Shown here: piece by piece, positions 1-6,025 of the stretch
Layout: each line of letters starts with the position of its first letter
How positions within the stretch are numbered: the first letter of the stretch is position 1
The notes under the pieces: model-generated
Seen by the model: the letters and a program-made list of their open reading frames with translations, nothing else
Database searches by the model: none
What the model was told of the DNA's origin: nothing
Translations under genes and position numbers: made by a program
Origin: Candidatus Njordarchaeota archaeon
Lineage (GTDB): Archaea; Asgardarchaeota; Njordarchaeia; Njordarchaeales; JAHKLH01
Direction: 5' to 3'
Length of the DNA stretch: 6,025 bases
Assembly: GCA_029856635.1 (NCBI GenBank)
Contig: JAHKLH010000098.1
Location: 1-6,025 of the forward strand

Positions 1-74
1 CTATCAATAAGAATAATTTTTAAATCATTAAACTCCAATAACTCACTAAATTTTTGATATGAAATGATTATCAT
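1..74 (-). CDS. Possible N-terminal start of a further gene, cut by the window edge
   Basis: An ATG at 74-72 opens a minus-strand frame that stays open to the left edge for 24 codons. It begins MIIISYQKFSELLEF and continues with a hydrophobic Leu/Ile/Lys-rich stretch. The frame is also open upstream of the ATG to a TAG near 107. No Shine-Dalgarno sequence precedes the ATG. A TATA-like AATTATAATT sits at 89-98, so a leaderless or short-leader transcript is possible if the host is archaeal. It has the same orientation as the cas operon. In AT-rich DNA an open run of this length can occur by chance, and I recognise no family. A signalling effector or another cas gene would fit the position, but nothing in these residues shows that. 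Confidence 0.25.
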   Translation of the reverse strand, partial: MIIISYQKFSELLEFNDLKIILID

Positions 75-162
75 AAGTATACTGTAAGAATTATAATTAC
101 TGTACTAGCTTAGCACTAATATTTTTCGCAGAACAAGATATCACAATGTATTACTAATTAAA

Positions 163-301
163 CTAAGTTACTCTTTTCATTGAGTAGCGTTCATTGGATC
201 TATCCACTATTTTCAGTCCACTGCGTTTGCCATAAGCCAAGTGAAGCATGATTTACGCAACAAAGATGTTCAATGTCAGGATTAATTGAAGCTAAATCGG
301 T
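163..301 (-). pseudogene. Possible decayed coding remnant
   Basis: Between the AT-rich flanks this stretch is roughly 37-43 percent GC by hand count over 181-300. Two minus-strand frames look protein-like. One runs from 301 to a TAG at 202-200 and includes LCCVNHASLGLWQTQW. The other starts with an ATG at 249 and runs 28 codons (MLHLAYGKRSGLKIVDR...) to a TAG at 165-163. The first frame resembles nothing I can name with certainty. The Cys/His/Trp pattern vaguely recalls transposase fragments. A frameshifted relic of a mobile element or a former neighbour gene is possible, but chance is also possible. Confidence 0.15.
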
Positions 302-349
302 TTAATCACCAGATGCGTAAGAATATAGTCCAAAAATGTTAGAAACTGA

Positions 350-374
350 GTATATTATATCATGTATATTATAT
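350..374. repeat. Short AT-rich tandem direct repeat
   Basis: The sequence gtatattatat occurs at 350-360 and again at 364-374, separated by cat, so the period is 14 bases. It lies 25 to 49 bases beyond the cas10 stop codon. It may be a simple low-complexity feature. It is too short and too close-spaced to be a CRISPR repeat pair. Confidence 0.5.
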
Positions 375-398
375 TATAATGATTAATAAAGTAAAATT

Positions 399-2693
399 CT
401 ATGTTTTCCTCGTGGCTAACAAGGCATATGATAAGGGAATTATTATCTTTCTAAAGCCTTCGGTATTTTGACAGAAATTCAAGAACATTCTTGCAACATC
501 TGGTCGTTTCTTGGCTAATTCTCTCAGGGCGTATAGTACTTTTGGCCACCAAGTTACATCGATTTTTCCTTGACCTTTGAAGGTTTTTCTTCTTATTTCT
601 AATAACCGCATTACTAATGTTCTTGAAATTTCTCCTTTTTCAATAAGATTTCTAAGCAATTCACCATAATTGATTAGTTTCTCAAGTTCTATCATATTAA
701 CCCTGGTTGAAAATATCATTATTTTCCCACCGATGGGATCGTCTTTACTCGGCTTTGCGCTATCTATAGCCTCGAGAGCTAATTCATATCCAATTTTTAT
801 GGGAATTTTTGGTCGTATCATTATGTATCCTGCAGATAGTGTTGCTATTTTGGAACATAGTTCTTCGAAATCCTTGTTTATTTCTATGATGGCATTTATT
901 GCAATATCCCACGGGCCGATAAAAAATAGATCATCACCGCCACCGAATACTACATATATGTCCCGATACTTCATTAGAATTGATGGAACATACATTGAGA
1001 AGAATGCATCTACTGCTAGGGAATATGACGCATAATGAGCTATTGTTGGTAATCTTGATATCATAAGTCCAGAATAGTCAAGATCCATCTTCACATACGC
1101 TAAATATTTTGGACCTTTTCTTCTTTTTTCGGCAATTTCGTCCAATGATAGTATTCTTCCATCTTCCATTGGAACATGCTTGTTAATGACAATCCATCCA
1201 AATACTACATTCTTTGGGAAGATTTCGGTTATAATGAAATTATCCATATTTCTTATCATTAAAATATAAACCTTGTGTGCGTTTTTTGATAATTCCTTAA
1301 TTTCTTCAATGGTTATTGGATCTCTAACATCTAGAGCTAAATAAGCCGATATTATGAAGTCTTCTCTAATTTTTATTGGATCATGATAAATTTCTTTTAA
1401 TTTTTCAAATGCAGGAGCAGTCCGCTTTAAAATTGCAAATACAATAGCTGCTTTCCCCTCCTCCGCCTTAGCTATAAGCTCTCCAAATTCCTGCAATTTT
1501 TTGCATATATCACACAATCTCGTTTCATCAGTGCTTATTCTAATACCACACGCTCTACATAATGATTCTCCCTCTCCAAGCTTCGTTTCTGGAATAACTT
1601 TATATATTGCTGTTGCAGAGCATAGTTTTCTTAGTTTTTTCTCTGGTAGCAATATATCATTAATTTCACCAATAATCTTGCCACCTTTTTCTCTTATATC
1701 TTTCGCTGTTACTCTTTTCCATGCTAAAACCATTCCAATTTCAGCTTTCATTACTCCAGCGAAATAATCTTGAATTTTCTTTTCGAAGAATCTCAACTTA
1801 TCCTCAACCATTGTCGTTTCGGGTATCGCTAATAAGAAGTTTCCGCCTCCAATATAGATTATGTGCGTTATACCAATGTCAAAGAAGTTAAGTAATCCTA
1901 ATGCGATGGAGTAAAGCAGTATGTCTATATAAGAGCTTCGTCCTCGCAATCTTTTTGCCATTCCTTTCAATTCGGTTTCAAGTATTCGAACAACATTACT
2001 TATAAATCTTTGTATTCCACTCACATCACCATACACAAGGTAAACATTTTCGCTTTTTGACTCTGCAAAGCATGAAGAAAATGCTCCAGTTAATTTAAGA
2101 TGATAATAAAGACTAGTTGTTGAAATAAAGTTCTCTTTTGCTACAGATGGAACAGACCATAAATATTTTGCAAGAACGAAATCCAATGTCTCTACATTCT
2201 GTATATAATTCCCATACTTATTTAAGAACGTAATAAATTCTTTCACAAGCTCTCCATAACTACCCTTTATTTCTGATGTCCAAAACTTCTCTTTAAATAC
2301 TTTCAATGGCGAAAGCACATAATAAACCTTTTCTCCTCTCGCAGTTTTATAAATATTCAATTCATCAAGCATGAATACTGGAGATAGTCTTGATTTTGCA
2401 AGTATTTCTGATTTTTTGCTCTCTTCAAAATCTGGTAATTCTGATGTAAGTTCATTTGCGGTCTTCATTTCAGAATACTTTTCTAGATTCTTGCACATAT
2501 CAATTATCTTCAAGAAAACATCTTTCTTTAACGCACTCAAGAATGCGATTTTTCCTTTAAGCTCATTTAAAAAAGACTCTATGATTTCGTCCTTACTAAC
2601 ATATTTTCCCTGAACTTCAGCAATCTCTCTTTGTTTCACCTTCCAAATGTCATGCAATAATCCAGCAAGCAAATAAAATTGTGGATTATTCAT
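399..2693 (-). CDS. cas10: Cas10/Csm1, large subunit of the type III-A Csm complex, with degenerate HD domain
   Basis: Signature subunit of type III CRISPR effectors. It binds the crRNA 5' end together with Csm4 and, once target RNA is bound, converts ATP to cyclic oligoadenylate in its Palm domains. At 764 residues it has normal Csm1 length. In order: an N-terminal HD region (about 1-95) with LLHDIWK and H14-D15; Palm 1 (about 217-345) with GDVSGIQRF at 222-230 and the non-catalytic GGGNF at 282-286; a zinc motif C379-x2-C382...C394-x2-C397; Palm 2 with KMDLD (D537, D539) and the catalytic GGDD at 585-588; and a helical C-terminal domain to the end. The HD region is odd. The usual HDIGK is HDIWK, no His follows between residues 16 and 95, and the expected A-D before the Ser-rich end of the domain reads TANELTSE, with Asn for Asp. 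The ssDNase is thus probably inactive while the cyclase looks intact. The ATG overlaps the csm5 stop (ATGA), and GGGTGA six bases upstream supports this start. It is the last gene of the cluster in the window. Confidence 0.97.
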   Translation of the reverse strand: MNNPQFYLLAGLLHDIWKVKQREIAEVQGKYVSKDEIIESFLNELKGKIAFLSALKKDVFLKIIDMCKNLEKYSEMKTANELTSELPDFEESKKSEILAKSRLSPVFMLDELNIYKTARGEKVYYVLSPLKVFKEKFWTSEIKGSYGELVKEFITFLNKYGNYIQNVETLDFVLAKYLWSVPSVAKENFISTTSLYYHLKLTGAFSSCFAESKSENVYLVYGDVSGIQRFISNVVRILETELKGMAKRLRGRSSYIDILLYSIALGLLNFFDIGITHIIYIGGGNFLLAIPETTMVEDKLRFFEKKIQDYFAGVMKAEIGMVLAWKRVTAKDIREKGGKIIGEINDILLPEKKLRKLCSATAIYKVIPETKLGEGESLCRACGIRISTDETRLCDICKKLQEFGELIAKAEEGKAAIVFAILKRTAPAFEKLKEIYHDPIKIREDFIISAYLALDVRDPITIEEIKELSKNAHKVYILMIRNMDNFIITEIFPKNVVFGWIVINKHVPMEDGRILSLDEIAEKRRKGPKYLAYVKMDLDYSGLMISRLPTIAHYASYSLAVDAFFSMYVPSILMKYRDIYVVFGGGDDLFFIGPWDIAINAIIEINKDFEELCSKIATLSAGYIMIRPKIPIKIGYELALEAIDSAKPSKDDPIGGKIMIFSTRVNMIELEKLINYGELLRNLIEKGEISRTLVMRLLEIRRKTFKGQGKIDVTWWPKVLYALRELAKKRPDVARMFLNFCQNTEGFRKIIIPLSYALLATRKT

Positions 2694-3973
2694 ATTATTT
2701 CACCCTTTACCCATCCGACTAATTTTCCTTTTCCTTCGTCAAGTTTCCTTGTAAGAGGAAAGACCTTATGAACATCCTTATATCCAAAATGCCTAAAAAT
2801 AAGAGAAAGAATCAATCCAATTTTTTCACGTTCATCTTTTCTTAAGCAAGTAAATATCAAGGGCATCGCTATTGCTTTAAATACACTACCCGTAAATCGT
2901 CCAAGCGGAAGAATAAACTCATTATCCTTTAGCTTGTCAATCATATTTAGAAGTTTTTGTAATTCATTTTTCACGTGAATATAACTTGCATCTTGCTTCT
3001 GTGATAAGATGTTATCAATTATTTTCATGTCAAGTAAAATAGTATCCCTTGCATATTCCTTTACTTTTTCAACTATCATTGTCCAGGGATTAGAAACATC
3101 ACCAACAATTATAGTGAAATTCTTCGCTTGGGCACTTTCCATTAATTGTACACGATGTGAAACAGACGCTTGAATCTCAAAAGAAGTATTTTCATCCAAA
3201 ATCTCAGCAAATGGATGCTTTGTTTCATGAATACCAAGTATTTTTATTTTTGTTACTTTAAGATTGTTCACGTCAATTGGTTTGGAATCACTAAATAACA
3301 ATAATGAAAATGGGTCTTTATCAATATCTCTTTTCACTTTTGCTTCTAACTTCTCTTTAACAATACCTTTTCTTACTTCTAACTTCTTCCCTAACTCATA
3401 GGATTCGAAAGAATTCATTCTATCTGGAATTGCATGCATTCCAAGACCTCGAATTAGCCTAATCATGGTTTCTTTAAGAAGATTAAATGGAATTCTTCCT
3501 TTGAAACCTTTGAAGAAAGAAATCACATCCATTATCATAGATTGATTACACTTATTCTTTAAATATGCGTATAGCAATGCTGTTCTTATAGCACCCTTGA
3601 TACTTGATCCGGGAATAAATGGTAGTAGTTTTCCTTCATATGCGCATTTAATAAATGGAATTATTTTAGGTCCTCGTTCAGCAATCTCACTGAATATTTT
3701 TTTATTCATTGCTTGTAATTCATACATTATGTGTTTCTCTCTTGACATCATTGAGAGAACTTTTGACCAATATTCTTTATGACTTTTTTCTGCAAGATCC
3801 AAAAGTTTGTCGGCTGTCTCAAGATCAATTTCGCCGAAAAATCTGTTTAAATCCAACACGTAAATCTTATTGTCTTGAGGAACATAATCCGTGCGTTCAT
3901 AAATTGTTGTCCCATCAGTTATGTGCAATGCACCAAGCGTTGTAAACCTTATTGTTACACTATTACTCGACAT
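2690..3973 (-). CDS. csm5: Csm5, RAMP subunit of the type III-A Csm complex
   Basis: Cas7-group RAMP protein that, in characterised Csm complexes, sits at the crRNA 3' side above the Csm3 backbone and contributes to crRNA maturation. It is 427 residues long, within the family range. Visible marks: an N-terminal first strand and loop TTLGALHITDG (11-21); KIYVLDLNRFFG (36-47), the usual Csm5 segment after the first loop; the strongly conserved PGSSIKGAIRTALL (121-134); DPFSLLLFSDS (220-230); an LGRFTGSVFKA loop (357-367); and the C-terminal FPLTRKL...LVGWVKGE (405-425), which is typical of Csm5 and separates it from Csm3. The first loop is HITDG instead of the usual glycine-rich HIGSG, a mild deviation. 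Start: the ATG at 3973 follows GGGGTGA by six bases, and that SD contains the csm4 stop. The end overlaps the cas10 start by four bases. Confidence 0.93.
   Translation of the reverse strand: MSSNSVTIRFTTLGALHITDGTTIYERTDYVPQDNKIYVLDLNRFFGEIDLETADKLLDLAEKSHKEYWSKVLSMMSREKHIMYELQAMNKKIFSEIAERGPKIIPFIKCAYEGKLLPFIPGSSIKGAIRTALLYAYLKNKCNQSMIMDVISFFKGFKGRIPFNLLKETMIRLIRGLGMHAIPDRMNSFESYELGKKLEVRKGIVKEKLEAKVKRDIDKDPFSLLLFSDSKPIDVNNLKVTKIKILGIHETKHPFAEILDENTSFEIQASVSHRVQLMESAQAKNFTIIVGDVSNPWTMIVEKVKEYARDTILLDMKIIDNILSQKQDASYIHVKNELQKLLNMIDKLKDNEFILPLGRFTGSVFKAIAMPLIFTCLRKDEREKIGLILSLIFRHFGYKDVHKVFPLTRKLDEGKGKLVGWVKGEII
2700..2705 (-). promoter_or_regulatory. Ribosome binding site of cas10
   Basis: GGGTGA on the minus strand, six bases before the ATG at 2693. 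It lies inside the final codons of csm5, so cas10 is likely translated in coupling with csm5. Confidence 0.7.
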
Positions 3974-3979
3974 ATTTAC

Positions 3980-3986
3980 TCACCCC
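3980..3986 (-). promoter_or_regulatory. Ribosome binding site of csm5, containing the csm4 stop
   Basis: GGGGTGA on the minus strand, six bases before the csm5 ATG. Its last three bases are the TGA stop of csm4, so termination of csm4 occurs on the csm5 SD, which favours translational coupling. Confidence 0.75.
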
Positions 3987-5017
3987 GCATGAAAGATTCC
4001 AATTCCATGACCAATCTCAATGATTCTTCTCCCTAAAATTTTGCCGCTCTCAAGGGAGTTTCCAAGCATGAAAATGCTCGGTGAAACATCCTTTACTTTA
4101 ATTTCTCGAATTTTCATCATTTTTTCCTGAAGCTTAATCACGCCTCCGCTATGAATTACAAAGTATCCCTTCTTGAGAAAGAGGAATGGCAAATCAGTTG
4201 CAATAGCTTGTCTATAGGATATTGAGTAATAAGATTCCTCAAGTATTGTCACTTGCGGAGTTTCCCCAAGAATAATGTCTGATAACAAGTAAATGTAGTT
4301 CCCAGTTGTAGGCATCTTATTTAGAATCTTGCTAGCATCAATTACATCAATAATCTCATACTTACCACGCCCCCAACTTCTCTTGCCACTTAGTCCAATA
4401 TCACCAAGAATCTTTAGTGCTGAAAGCACAATATCTTCAAACTCTTCTTGAATGAGAATAAGGAACCACATGGTATTTTTTATAGTATGAATTAACTTCT
4501 CCTGAAATAATCTACCCTCCAAAGCATGACCACTAACCCTGCTTATTGCAGTGTGTGTAAATGAAAAAGTTCTATACACTCTTGCGCCTTCCCCTAATAC
4601 CGATCGAACCTCATTAATGACCTCTTCAAATCCACTAACATCCTTCTTTATCTCATATCTATTATTAATTATATTAATGAATATCTTTTCTGGAATATAT
4701 GTTAATGCACGAAAACTCTTCATAATCCTGTATTCTCTTGGATTCTTTGGAACAAAACCTCTAAGCACCCTAAACTTGAACAAATCTGGTAATCTGTAAA
4801 GCCGCACCCACCCATCTCCAACTGGCACAAGAGGAAATAATGATGACACTAAGAAAGGAGGATTATCATTAAGAAACATAGTTAGCATTTTAGAGAGAAC
4901 TTCTAAATCAATTTTTGCAATAGTACTTAGTATCCCACCATTTAAACTGATGGAAAGCGGATGCCTAAAGAAACCCCTATGAAGACGTAAATGAACAATT
5001 TTTGCTTTAAATACCAT
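3980..5017 (-). CDS. csm4: Csm4, Cas5-group RAMP subunit of the Csm complex
   Basis: Csm4 is the Cas5-like subunit that holds the crRNA 5' handle and docks Cas10 onto the Csm3 backbone. With the chosen start it has 345 residues, normal for the family. Visible marks: an N-terminal RAMP strand (VFKAKIVHLRL); the early FPLVP segment (61-65) followed by an aromatic/Pro-rich YRLPDLFKF; the central THTAISRVSGHALEGRLF (154-171), a Csm4 hallmark; and the glycine-rich loop GDIGLSGKRSWGRGKY (205-220). The C-terminal third forms a second RAMP-like region with little sequence identity to recall. Start choice: an in-frame ATG at 5038 would add seven residues and overlap csm3 by 20 bases without an SD. The ATG at 5017 begins one base after the csm3 stop and has GAGTGA five bases upstream, so I prefer it. 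No catalytic role is expected for this subunit. Confidence 0.94.
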   Translation of the reverse strand: MVFKAKIVHLRLHRGFFRHPLSISLNGGILSTIAKIDLEVLSKMLTMFLNDNPPFLVSSLFPLVPVGDGWVRLYRLPDLFKFRVLRGFVPKNPREYRIMKSFRALTYIPEKIFINIINNRYEIKKDVSGFEEVINEVRSVLGEGARVYRTFSFTHTAISRVSGHALEGRLFQEKLIHTIKNTMWFLILIQEEFEDIVLSALKILGDIGLSGKRSWGRGKYEIIDVIDASKILNKMPTTGNYIYLLSDIILGETPQVTILEESYYSISYRQAIATDLPFLFLKKGYFVIHSGGVIKLQEKMMKIREIKVKDVSPSIFMLGNSLESGKILGRRIIEIGHGIGIFHAG

Positions 5018-5018
5018 A

Positions 5019-5975
5019 CTATTCACTCGAGAGCGCATTAATTATCTCTTGCTTTATCTTATCAAAATTCCTTAGAATATCTATAGGTCTCCAACCCTTA
5101 TAGCCAAACTTTTCTTCAACAGGAGGCCCAATAATTTTCTCTAAGTTTATCCTTATAGCATTCCCCTTAGACTGATAATAGCTCAATGGTCTAACTTCAA
5201 TTTCCTCAATAATGAATTTAACACGCCCATAGCCTCGAGACACAGATGAACCAATACCAACATCCTCAATAATTAAAAGACCCTCAAAAACATGCTTCAA
5301 GTACTCAACATCAACCCTCATAGAAAGAACTTCATTAATTTTGTCCAAAGAATTCACAATCTCCACATATTTCTCATATTTCTCAGATCCCTTTTCTGGC
5401 TCCTTATCAGTCTTTGATATTTTAACGTCAAAAACATTGTAATTAATAGTAAGATTAAAGAAGACCCCGGCTGGAACTCTCTCAAAAACACGAGGAGCTT
5501 CAGCACGACCAGTAACCCTATTAATGTAATTCTCAACCTTCATCTCAACATAGTTGCCCAAACCCTTAGATTCTAACTCTTTTCTGCTTTCTTCAGTAAG
5601 AATTGCATCAAAGATACCAACTCTAGTTGGGCCATAAATTATGTTCTCCTTAGATCCAAAGATTCTACAAATTTCGCACGAAGGATCCGCACATGAGTGG
5701 ACTTCAAAACTAGAGACTTTTTCATATTTGTATTCAAGCAGACACCTCATTCTGCCCTTTAATGAAGATCCAGGGACGTAAGGTTTCCTGGTAATTGGAT
5801 CTCTCACAACGAATTGGTCAACTTTACCTATCTCAATTTCTTCTGCTAAGCTTCCAATAAGTAATCCCGTCTCTGTTTTAATTTTTCCTCTAATTACAAT
5901 TACGCCCTTAAAGAAGATATTAACATTAAAATAGCCTTCCTTAACAAAATCATATACCTTTTCATGTTGCACCAT
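5019..5975 (-). CDS. csm3: Csm3, backbone and target-RNA endonuclease subunit of the Csm complex
   Basis: Cas7-group RAMP protein that polymerises along the crRNA and cuts bound target RNA at six-base steps. With the start at 5975 it has 318 residues, longer than the roughly 210-220 of well-studied bacterial Csm3. Visible marks: the first strand and loop IRGKIKTETGLLIG (28-41); IGKVDQFVVRDP, where D53 aligns with the catalytic Asp of Staphylococcus epidermidis Csm3 (GAIDSPVVRD, D32); PGSSLKGRMR (68-77); a Cys/His cluster H93-x-C95-x4-C100-x2-C103 resembling the zinc site reported for archaeal Csm3; INRVTGRAEAPR (151-162) and ERVPAG (165-170); and the glycine-rich GIGSSVSRGYGR (240-251). The additional length is an N-terminal extension of about 23 residues, a charged insert near 183-210 and a C-terminal tail of about 65 residues. 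Start choice: a GTG at 5984 is possible but lies within the SD; the ATG at 5975 has a perfect GAGGTGAT four bases upstream. Confidence 0.97.
   Translation of the reverse strand: MVQHEKVYDFVKEGYFNVNIFFKGVIVIRGKIKTETGLLIGSLAEEIEIGKVDQFVVRDPITRKPYVPGSSLKGRMRCLLEYKYEKVSSFEVHSCADPSCEICRIFGSKENIIYGPTRVGIFDAILTEESRKELESKGLGNYVEMKVENYINRVTGRAEAPRVFERVPAGVFFNLTINYNVFDVKISKTDKEPEKGSEKYEKYVEIVNSLDKINEVLSMRVDVEYLKHVFEGLLIIEDVGIGSSVSRGYGRVKFIIEEIEVRPLSYYQSKGNAIRINLEKIIGPPVEEKFGYKGWRPIDILRNFDKIKQEIINALSSE
5023..5028 (-). promoter_or_regulatory. Ribosome binding site that decides the csm4 start
   Basis: GAGTGA on the minus strand, five bases before the ATG at 5017 and inside the last codons of csm3. It favours the shorter csm4 reading over the ATG at 5038. 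It is the weakest SD of the four. Confidence 0.55.
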
Positions 5976-5979
5976 ACCA

Positions 5980-5987
5980 ATCACCTC
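5980..5987 (-). promoter_or_regulatory. Strong ribosome binding site of csm3
   Basis: GAGGTGAT on the minus strand is fully complementary to the common 16S rRNA 3' end AUCACCUC. It lies four bases before the ATG at 5975. It contains a TGA at 5983-5981 that ends the likely upstream frame. It argues against the GTG at 5984 as the real start. Confidence 0.8.
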
Positions 5988-6025
5988 ACACGAGGCAAGG
6001 GTCTTCTCGGTCTCCTCTCCTCAAC
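5981..6025 (-). CDS. C-terminal end of an upstream gene, cut by the window edge
   Basis: The minus-strand frame entering at the right edge reads VEERRPRRPLPRVR and then TGA at 5983-5981, within the csm3 SD. That arrangement matches the csm4/csm5 junction and suggests an upstream cistron in the same operon. Csm2 (the small subunit) usually precedes csm3 in type III-A loci and is the first guess. The 14 visible residues, an Arg/Pro-rich tail, do not identify it. A second frame (ending at 5988-5986) is also open over this stretch, so the frame assignment is tentative. Confidence 0.4.
   Translation of the reverse strand, partial: VEERRPRRPLPRVR

Larger units (their letters stand above)
75..398. 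other. Intergenic region downstream of cas10
   Basis: No convincing gene, tRNA or CRISPR repeat is visible here. The strip next to cas10 (about 350-398) is extremely AT-rich and contains an 11-bp direct repeat. On the minus strand, just after the cas10 stop, it reads AATTTTACTTTATT (398-385). Short T-runs like these could end transcription in an archaeon, but there is no strong hairpin. The middle (about 163-301) is visibly less AT-rich and contains short minus-strand open stretches that look protein-like but are broken by stops. Small palindromes in the left part (ATGATTATCAT at 64-74, AATTATAATT at 89-98) could be promoter or operator elements for a gene further left. Confidence 0.5.

Noticed and set aside
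167..188. Hairpin with tactc/gagta arms (169-173 and 182-186), extendable by a wobble and one more pair, as a terminator.
   Set aside because: The stem is short with an 8-base loop, has no adjacent T-run in the operon's direction, and lies over 200 bases past the cas10 stop.
271..350. Possible single CRISPR repeat or leader, from gattaattgaag and the gttagaaac-like strings.
   Set aside because: Each string occurs once, with no regularly spaced copies, so there is no array evidence in the window.
670..1035. Plus-strand open frame of 121 codons.
   Set aside because: It lies entirely opposite the conserved Palm 2/GGDD part of cas10, has no SD and gives a non-family-like protein. It is a shadow of the real gene.
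1501..1767. Plus-strand open frame opposite the cas10 zinc motif.
   Set aside because: Antisense shadow of a conserved coding region with no start signals of its own.
3597..3945. Two overlapping plus-strand frames opposite csm5.
   Set aside because: They cover the conserved PGSSIKG region and N-terminus of csm5 in antisense and lack any recognisable domain.
2690..3973. Reading csm5 as a second csm3 because of the shared PGSSIKG motif.
   Set aside because: The C-terminal FPLTR...GWVKGE signature, the greater length and the lack of a Csm3-type catalytic Asp segment point to Csm5.
5354..5536. Minus-strand 60-codon frame inside csm3.
   Set aside because: Alternative frame of csm3 over its conserved RVTGRA/ERVPAG segment, so not an independent gene.

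Overview
The window holds most of a type III-A (Csm) CRISPR-Cas interference operon. Everything confidently coding lies on the minus strand, so transcription runs right to left: the last bases of an unidentified gene, then csm3, csm4, csm5 and cas10 (csm1). The genes are packed tightly: the tail of the first gene and csm3 share or abut translation signals, csm3/csm4 are about 1 nt apart, csm4/csm5 are 6 nt apart, and csm5/cas10 overlap by ATGA. Each start has a recognisable Shine-Dalgarno sequence of the GAGGTGAT type. The operon promoter must lie to the right, outside the window.

The DNA is AT-rich. The proteins are rich in Ile, Lys and Glu, Ile is often ATA and Arg is mostly AGA/AGG. The SD motifs are GGTGA-like, and Csm3 carries a Cys/His zinc motif like that described for an archaeal Csm3. 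Together these suggest a thermophilic archaeon, possibly Thermoproteota. This is an inference from composition and no taxon marker is present.

Layout: 1-74 (minus) is a possible start of a further gene, open to the window edge. 75-398 is intergenic, with a very AT-rich strip next to cas10 and a less AT-rich middle that may be a decayed coding remnant. 399-2693 is cas10, 2690-3973 csm5, 3980-5017 csm4, 5019-5975 csm3, and 5981-6025 the C-terminal end of an upstream gene.

How they work together (family knowledge): Cas10 and Csm4 form the foot of the complex at the crRNA 5' handle. Csm3 copies form the backbone along the crRNA and cut bound target RNA. Csm5 caps the crRNA 3' side. When target RNA is bound, the Cas10 Palm domains make cyclic oligoadenylates and the HD domain usually cuts ssDNA. 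Here the Csm3 catalytic Asp and the Cas10 GGDD motif are intact. The Cas10 HD domain keeps only its first His-Asp pair and has lost the other expected metal ligands. The complex is therefore predicted to cut RNA and signal through cyclic oligoadenylate, with little or no HD DNase activity. No Csm2, Csm6/Csx1-type effector, Cas6, Cas1/Cas2 or CRISPR array is identifiable in the window.
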